Of a stretch of 10,507 nt of DNA, positions 6,609-10,507 are shown in pieces (within the stretch, counting starts at the first letter, position 1; each line of letters starts with the position of its first letter). Both the position numbers and the translations under genes were made by a program. A model generated the notes under the pieces. The model was not told the DNA's origin, made no database searches, and worked only from the letters and a program-made list of their open reading frames with translations. The DNA is from Acetobacteraceae bacterium (GTDB lineage: Bacteria > Pseudomonadota > Alphaproteobacteria > Acetobacterales > Acetobacteraceae), in the NCBI GenBank assembly GCA_947475475.1, contig CANJOG010000039.1, positions 1-10,507 of the forward strand. Reading direction: 5' to 3'.

Positions 6609-9600
6609 ATGTCGAACGATCCCGCAATTTCCATCATCAGCGTGGATGTTGGTGGCACCTTCACCGATGTGACGGCGTTGTATGCCGATGGGCGCCTGCG
6701 CGTCGGCAAGGTGCTCTCCACGCCGGATGATTATGCGCGCGGCATTCTCGAAGGCATCGAGGCGGCTTGCGGTGCACCGCCCTATGGTCCGCATCTGGTC
6801 ATTCACGGCACGACAATCGCGACCAATGCGGTGCTCTCCCGCATGGGGCTTGGCCGTGCGGCGCTGGTGACGACGCGCGGATTCCGCGATGTGCTGGCGA
6901 TCGGCCGCACCAAGCGGCCCGACCTTTACGACATCTCCTGGGACAAGCCGGTGCCGATGATTCCGCGCGAGCTGATCTTCGAGATTGGCGAACGCATCGA
7001 TGGCGCCGGCATCTGCATCGAGCGGCCCGATGCGGAGGCGCTGGCGGTGCTGGCCGCCGAATTGCAGCAGGCTGGCGTGCATGCCGTCGCCGTCAGCCTG
7101 ATCAATGCCTATGCCAATCCGGAGAATGAGCGCACGGTTCTCGAGGCGTTGCGCGCGGCCGGGTGCGCGAATGTATTTGCCGCGACCGAACTCACGCGCG
7201 AGATCCAGGAGTTCGAGCGTACCAGCACCGCGGCGCTGAATGCCGTGCTGCTGGAGCCGGTGCAGAATTACCTCACGCGCCTGGGCACGAAACTGCGGGA
7301 GCGTGGTGCGACCGATCTTCTGGTGATGCAGTCCAATGGCGGGCTGATCCCCGCCGAGATGGCGGCCAAGCGTCCCGTGGTGTTGCTGGAATCAGGCCCT
7401 GCCGCGGGTGTTCTGGGGGCGGCGCATCTGGCGCGCAGCATGAAGCTCGACAAGGTGATCGCCTTCGATATGGGCGGCACCACGGCCAAGGCCTGCCTGA
7501 TCGAAGGCGGCGAGCCGCGTGAGGCCGCCGAATACGAGGTGGGCGGCGAATTGAACATGGCCAATCCATTGCTTCATGGTGGTGGTTACACAGTTCGCTT
7601 GCCTTGCCTGGAGCTTTGTGAAGTTGGTGCCGGTGGCGGCTCGATCGCCTGGATAGACGAGGCCGGCGCGCTGCGCGTGGGGCCGAAAAGTGCCGGCAGC
7701 AATCCGGGGCCGGCCTGTTACGGCCTGGGTGGCACCGAGCCGAGTGTGGCCGATGCGCAAATCCTGTTGGGCTATCTGGCAGGAACGGCATTGGGCGGGG
7801 GCACGGTGGCCGTGCGGCCGGACCTGGCGCGTGATGTCGTGGGCAGGCGCCTGGCGGAAAAGCTCGGCGTCACGGCGGAGGAAGCCGCGCTTGGTATCTA
7901 CGATGTTGCCAATACAACCATGGGCCGCGCGATTCGCGCCGTCTCGGTGGAGCGTGGGCGCGATCCGGCGGACTACACGCTGATCGCCTTTGGCGGATCG
8001 GGACCGATCCATGCCGCGGCGATTGCACGCGAGCTTGGAATCAAGCGGGTGATCGTGCCTGCCTACGCGGGCGTGTTTAGCGCATTGGCGATGATGACGG
8101 CCGATCTGCGGCGTGACGGCGTGGTCAGCCTGCAAGTGCGGCTGGACGATCTGGACGCGGTGGTGATTCGCGCTGAGTTCGCCAAGATGGAAGCCTCGCT
8201 GCGCGGCGAACTTGCCGGTATGGGACGCGATATTTCGCACATCAAATTCCGCCGCACGCTGGATATGCGCTATCGCGGCCAGGCGGCGCGTGTGGAAGTG
8301 GCGGCCCCGGACGCGTTGACACGGGAGAATGTGGCGGCAGGATTCGAGGCGAATTACCGTCAGCTATTCGGCCATTTGGTGCCCGACGATCAAGTCGAGA
8401 TCGTGGCCCTGCGCGTGGTCGCGACCGTGCCGGGTGACCGTCCGGATCTGTTCGCCACGCAGGCGCAAGCCGTACAGGCGAGCCCTGATCATCGCACCTG
8501 GTTTGGTGCCGATGGCTGGCAGAAAACCCGCGTTGTGGCGGACCGCGCGCAGATGGGCGAGAGCATGGCGGGGCCGCTGGTGCTCAATGAGGCGAATACA
8601 ACGGTGCTAGTGCCGCCAGGCTGCTCGGCGCGGCTCGATCTGTTCAATTCAATCCTGATCGAGGTCGATGCGCGGAAGGAGTCCACGGCTGAAATCTCAT
8701 CGCTCTCGTTGGAAATCCTGCGGCATCGTTTCGAGGCGATTGTCGATGAAATGTCGGCAGTGATTCCGCAGACGGCGCGGACGCTGATCGTGCGGGAGAG
8801 CCATGATTTCTCCACCTCGCTCTGCACGCCGGATGGTCAGATCGTCGCCCAGGGCGAGGGCATCCTCATCCATCTTGGTTCGGTACCCTCGGCCATCGAT
8901 GCAGTGCGCAAGCGCTTCGGGGACAATGTCCATCCGGGTGATCTGTTCGCGCTGAACGACCCTTATGAGGGTGGCTCGCATCTGCCGGATTTCTTTCTGG
9001 TGGCACCGATCTTTCTCGGTGATGAGCTGCTCGGCTATGCAACCGTGACGTCGCACCACGCCGATGTCAGTGGCGGCGTGCCGGGAGGATTTGCCGCGGG
9101 CGCGCGTGATCTCTTCCAGGAGGGCATGATCATCCCGCCTGTACGGCTAAAGCGTAATGGCGAGATCAACGACGATGTCTGGCGCATCATTACGCGCAAC
9201 ACGCGCACGCCGCAGAATGTCTCGGCCGATCTCTATGCGGTGATGGCAGCCTGCCACAAGGCGGAAGTCGAATTCCGCAAGCTTGCCGGCGAGATGGGAA
9301 TCGATGCATTCCGCCGGGCCTCGGTGGCGGTGATCGACTATGCCGAACGGCTGACGCGGGCGGGGCTGGCGAAACTGCCGCATGGGAGCTGGACCGCCAC
9401 CGATTATCTCGATGATGACGGCAACGGGAATCTGATTCCCCTGGTGGTCGATCTGACCATCGACGAGACAGGCGTGCATACCGATTTCAGCCGCAGCGCG
9501 CCGCAGATGCAGAACTCCTTCAATGCCAATCAGGGCACGTTGACGAGTGCTGTCTATATGGCGTTTCGCTCGGTGCTCGATGCGCGCATCCCGGATAATT

Positions 9601-10334
9601 CCGGCTATATGCGGTGCTTTGACATCTTCGCAAAGCCCGGCACGATTGTCAGTCCGCTCAATCCGGCGCCCACATCGTCACGTGGCCACACGGCGTTTCG
9701 CCTGGCCGATCTGATGTACAAGGTTCTGGCACAGGTCGCGCCTGAGAAGGTCTGGGCGGCGGGCGAAGGCGGGCTGTCCATCGCGTCGATGTCCGGCAAA
9801 TCGCAGGGCGTGAACTGGGTGGTGCTGGACAATATTGGTGGCGGCACAGGCGGGCGGCCGGGCAAAGATGCGGTTGAAGGCGTGGCCCCTGTCATTACCA
9901 ATGTCCGCAACCAGTCGATCGAGATTACCGAGCGCGATTATCCAATCCATATCCACGAATACGGCTATCTGCCGGACACCGGCGGGGCGGGGAAATGGCG
10001 TGGTGCCAATGCCATGCATAAGGAATACGAATTCCTCGACAAATCCTTCGTCTTTGCCCGCAATGACCGGCGGCGCATCCGCCCTTGGGGATTGCTGGGC
10101 GGGCAGGAAGGCGCGCCTTCCGCGATTTACCTGCGGCGCGCCGGCGAGGAATGGAAGCTTCAGCCTGTCTTCTTCACCACCGATCTCAATCCCGGCGACC
10201 GCCTGCGCTTGGTGACGGCCGGTGGCGGTGGCTGGGGACGGTGGGAAGAGCGTGATCCGGCGCTGATCGACGATGATAAGCGCGCGGGCCGCGTGACCCG
10301 CTGGCCGACCACGCAGGATTCCAAATCTACTTGA
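6609..10334 (+). CDS. Fused HyuA-HyuB hydantoinase/5-oxoprolinase-family enzyme
   Basis: One uninterrupted 1241-aa ORF joins two subunits that are separate in many relatives. The HyuA-like half (about 8-690) has the ATP-site motifs of the ASKHA-type fold: DVGGTFTD (13-20), DMGGTTAKA (287-295), EVGAGGGS (from 338) and FGGSGP (461-466). The HyuB-like half (about 695-1225) has RESHDFSTSLCTPDGQIVAQ, NDPYEGGSHLPD (783-794), SHHADVSGG (from 815), GGGTGGRPG (1077-1085) and the usual ending GGGGWG...ERDPALI. Members of the superfamily use ATP to open lactam rings (5-oxoproline, hydantoins) or to carboxylate ketones (acetone, acetophenone). The fusion recalls cytosolic 5-oxoprolinase, but the first motif is DVGG, as in HyuA and acetone carboxylase beta, not the DRGG/DKGG I recall for 5-oxoprolinases, so substrate and reaction are open. 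No transporter, racemase or carbamoylase gene lies alongside. Codons at 7563-7634 are strikingly AT-ended. No signal peptide, so probably cytoplasmic. Confidence 0.92.
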   Translation: MSNDPAISIISVDVGGTFTDVTALYADGRLRVGKVLSTPDDYARGILEGIEAACGAPPYGPHLVIHGTTIATNAVLSRMGLGRAALVTTRGFRDVLAIGRTKRPDLYDISWDKPVPMIPRELIFEIGERIDGAGICIERPDAEALAVLAAELQQAGVHAVAVSLINAYANPENERTVLEALRAAGCANVFAATELTREIQEFERTSTAALNAVLLEPVQNYLTRLGTKLRERGATDLLVMQSNGGLIPAEMAAKRPVVLLESGPAAGVLGAAHLARSMKLDKVIAFDMGGTTAKACLIEGGEPREAAEYEVGGELNMANPLLHGGGYTVRLPCLELCEVGAGGGSIAWIDEAGALRVGPKSAGSNPGPACYGLGGTEPSVADAQILLGYLAGTALGGGTVAVRPDLARDVVGRRLAEKLGVTAEEAALGIYDVANTTMGRAIRAVSVERGRDPADYTLIAFGGSGPIHAAAIARELGIKRVIVPAYAGVFSALAMMTADLRRDGVVSLQVRLDDLDAVVIRAEFAKMEASLRGELAGMGRDISHIKFRRTLDMRYRGQAARVEVAAPDALTRENVAAGFEANYRQLFGHLVPDDQVEIVALRVVATVPGDRPDLFATQAQAVQASPDHRTWFGADGWQKTRVVADRAQMGESMAGPLVLNEANTTVLVPPGCSARLDLFNSILIEVDARKESTAEISSLSLEILRHRFEAIVDEMSAVIPQTARTLIVRESHDFSTSLCTPDGQIVAQGEGILIHLGSVPSAIDAVRKRFGDNVHPGDLFALNDPYEGGSHLPDFFLVAPIFLGDELLGYATVTSHHADVSGGVPGGFAAGARDLFQEGMIIPPVRLKRNGEINDDVWRIITRNTRTPQNVSADLYAVMAACHKAEVEFRKLAGEMGIDAFRRASVAVIDYAERLTRAGLAKLPHGSWTATDYLDDDGNGNLIPLVVDLTIDETGVHTDFSRSAPQMQNSFNANQGTLTSAVYMAFRSVLDARIPDNSGYMRCFDIFAKPGTIVSPLNPAPTSSRGHTAFRLADLMYKVLAQVAPEKVWAAGEGGLSIASMSGKSQGVNWVVLDNIGGGTGGRPGKDAVEGVAPVITNVRNQSIEITERDYPIHIHEYGYLPDTGGAGKWRGANAMHKEYEFLDKSFVFARNDRRRIRPWGLLGGQEGAPSAIYLRRAGEEWKLQPVFFTTDLNPGDRLRLVTAGGGGWGRWEERDPALIDDDKRAGRVTRWPTTQDSKST

Positions 10335-10355
10335 TCACCTCGGCAGAGATCGGAT

Positions 10356-10387
10356 GGCGGTGCACGTAATGCGACACGAGCACCGCC
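10356..10387. terminator. Stem-loop between convergent hydantoinase and cupin genes
   Basis: GGCGGTGC (10356-10363) pairs perfectly with GCACCGCC (10380-10387) around a 16-nt loop. It begins 22 nt after the hydantoinase stop and ends 6 nt short of the cupin stop on the other strand, where a shared terminator would be expected. Neither side has a T-run and the loop is large, so the call is tentative. Confidence 0.35.
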
Positions 10388-10393
10388 GCGGTA

Positions 10394-10507
10394 TCAGGCC
10401 GGAGTCTGCACCACGATGGCGCGCAGATCGCCCGTCGCGGCAGAGGCGCGGTAGCGTGTGCCGGCAGGCAGGATGACTGTATCGCCAGCTCCGGCGCGCG
10501 ACGGCCC
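10394..10507 (-). CDS. Cupin-like protein, C-terminal fragment (5' end outside window)
   Basis: The minus-strand frame is open from the window edge to a TGA at 10396-10394, giving 37 codons. The peptide contains GAGDTVILPAGTRYR and ends GDLRAIVVQTPA. A Gly-Asp pair followed by hydrophobic residues and PAGT, then a short segment and two strands, is the usual end of a small cupin (beta-barrel) domain: the second conserved cupin motif, in which a His often follows PAGT. Here that place appears to be taken by Arg/Tyr. Third codon positions are mostly G or C, as in the other genes. The metal-binding residues of the first cupin motif would lie outside the window. Identification rests on this short piece only, and the substrate cannot be guessed. 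Confidence 0.55.
   Translation of the reverse strand, partial: GPSRAGAGDTVILPAGTRYRASAATGDLRAIVVQTPA

Noticed and set aside
7392..8240. 282-codon minus-strand frame opposite the HyuA half
   Set aside because: Antisense to conserved ATP-site motifs, with no recognisable domain.

Overview
The window reads as a high-GC (well above 60% by eye) chromosomal segment of an alphaproteobacterium. Rhodospirillales/Acetobacteraceae is my best guess, from protein flavour and gene order only. Coding density is high, with only short intergenic gaps and no RNA genes, transposases, CRISPR or phage genes. Most of the window is core housekeeping sequence. I do not see a convincing new multi-gene system, so the findings are local oddities.

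Left part (1-2711, + strand): the 3' end of dnaG (primase C-terminal, helicase-binding domain) is followed after 26 nt by rpoD (primary sigma factor, 651 aa). This is the dnaG-rpoD half of the macromolecular synthesis operon. rpoD ends in a 14-nt unit repeated three times, which places a TGA in each of the three frames, and then a strong GC-rich hairpin terminator.

Middle (2745-6482): rsmI (16S rRNA C1402 2'-O-methyltransferase, - strand) converges on rpoD and diverges from a lipoprotein of the LpoA/YraM penicillin-binding-protein-activator family. The rsmI/yraM divergent pair is also seen in enterobacteria. The lipoprotein has only the periplasmic-binding-protein fold, without the TPR part of E. 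coli LpoA, and yraN is not next to it. A PhoR-type membrane histidine kinase follows on the same strand, but no phoB, phoU or pst gene lies on its downstream side.

Right part (6609-10507): a single 1241-aa ORF fuses HyuA-like and HyuB-like domains (hydantoinase/5-oxoprolinase/acetone-carboxylase superfamily). It has its own ribosome binding site and a 126-nt leader with a small inverted repeat. Its ATP-site motif is the HyuA/carboxylase form rather than the form I recall for true 5-oxoprolinases, so the substrate is open. Inside it lies a 24-codon block with codon use sharply unlike its flanks. The window closes with the C-terminal 37 codons of a convergent cupin-like gene, separated from the hydantoinase by a stem-loop.
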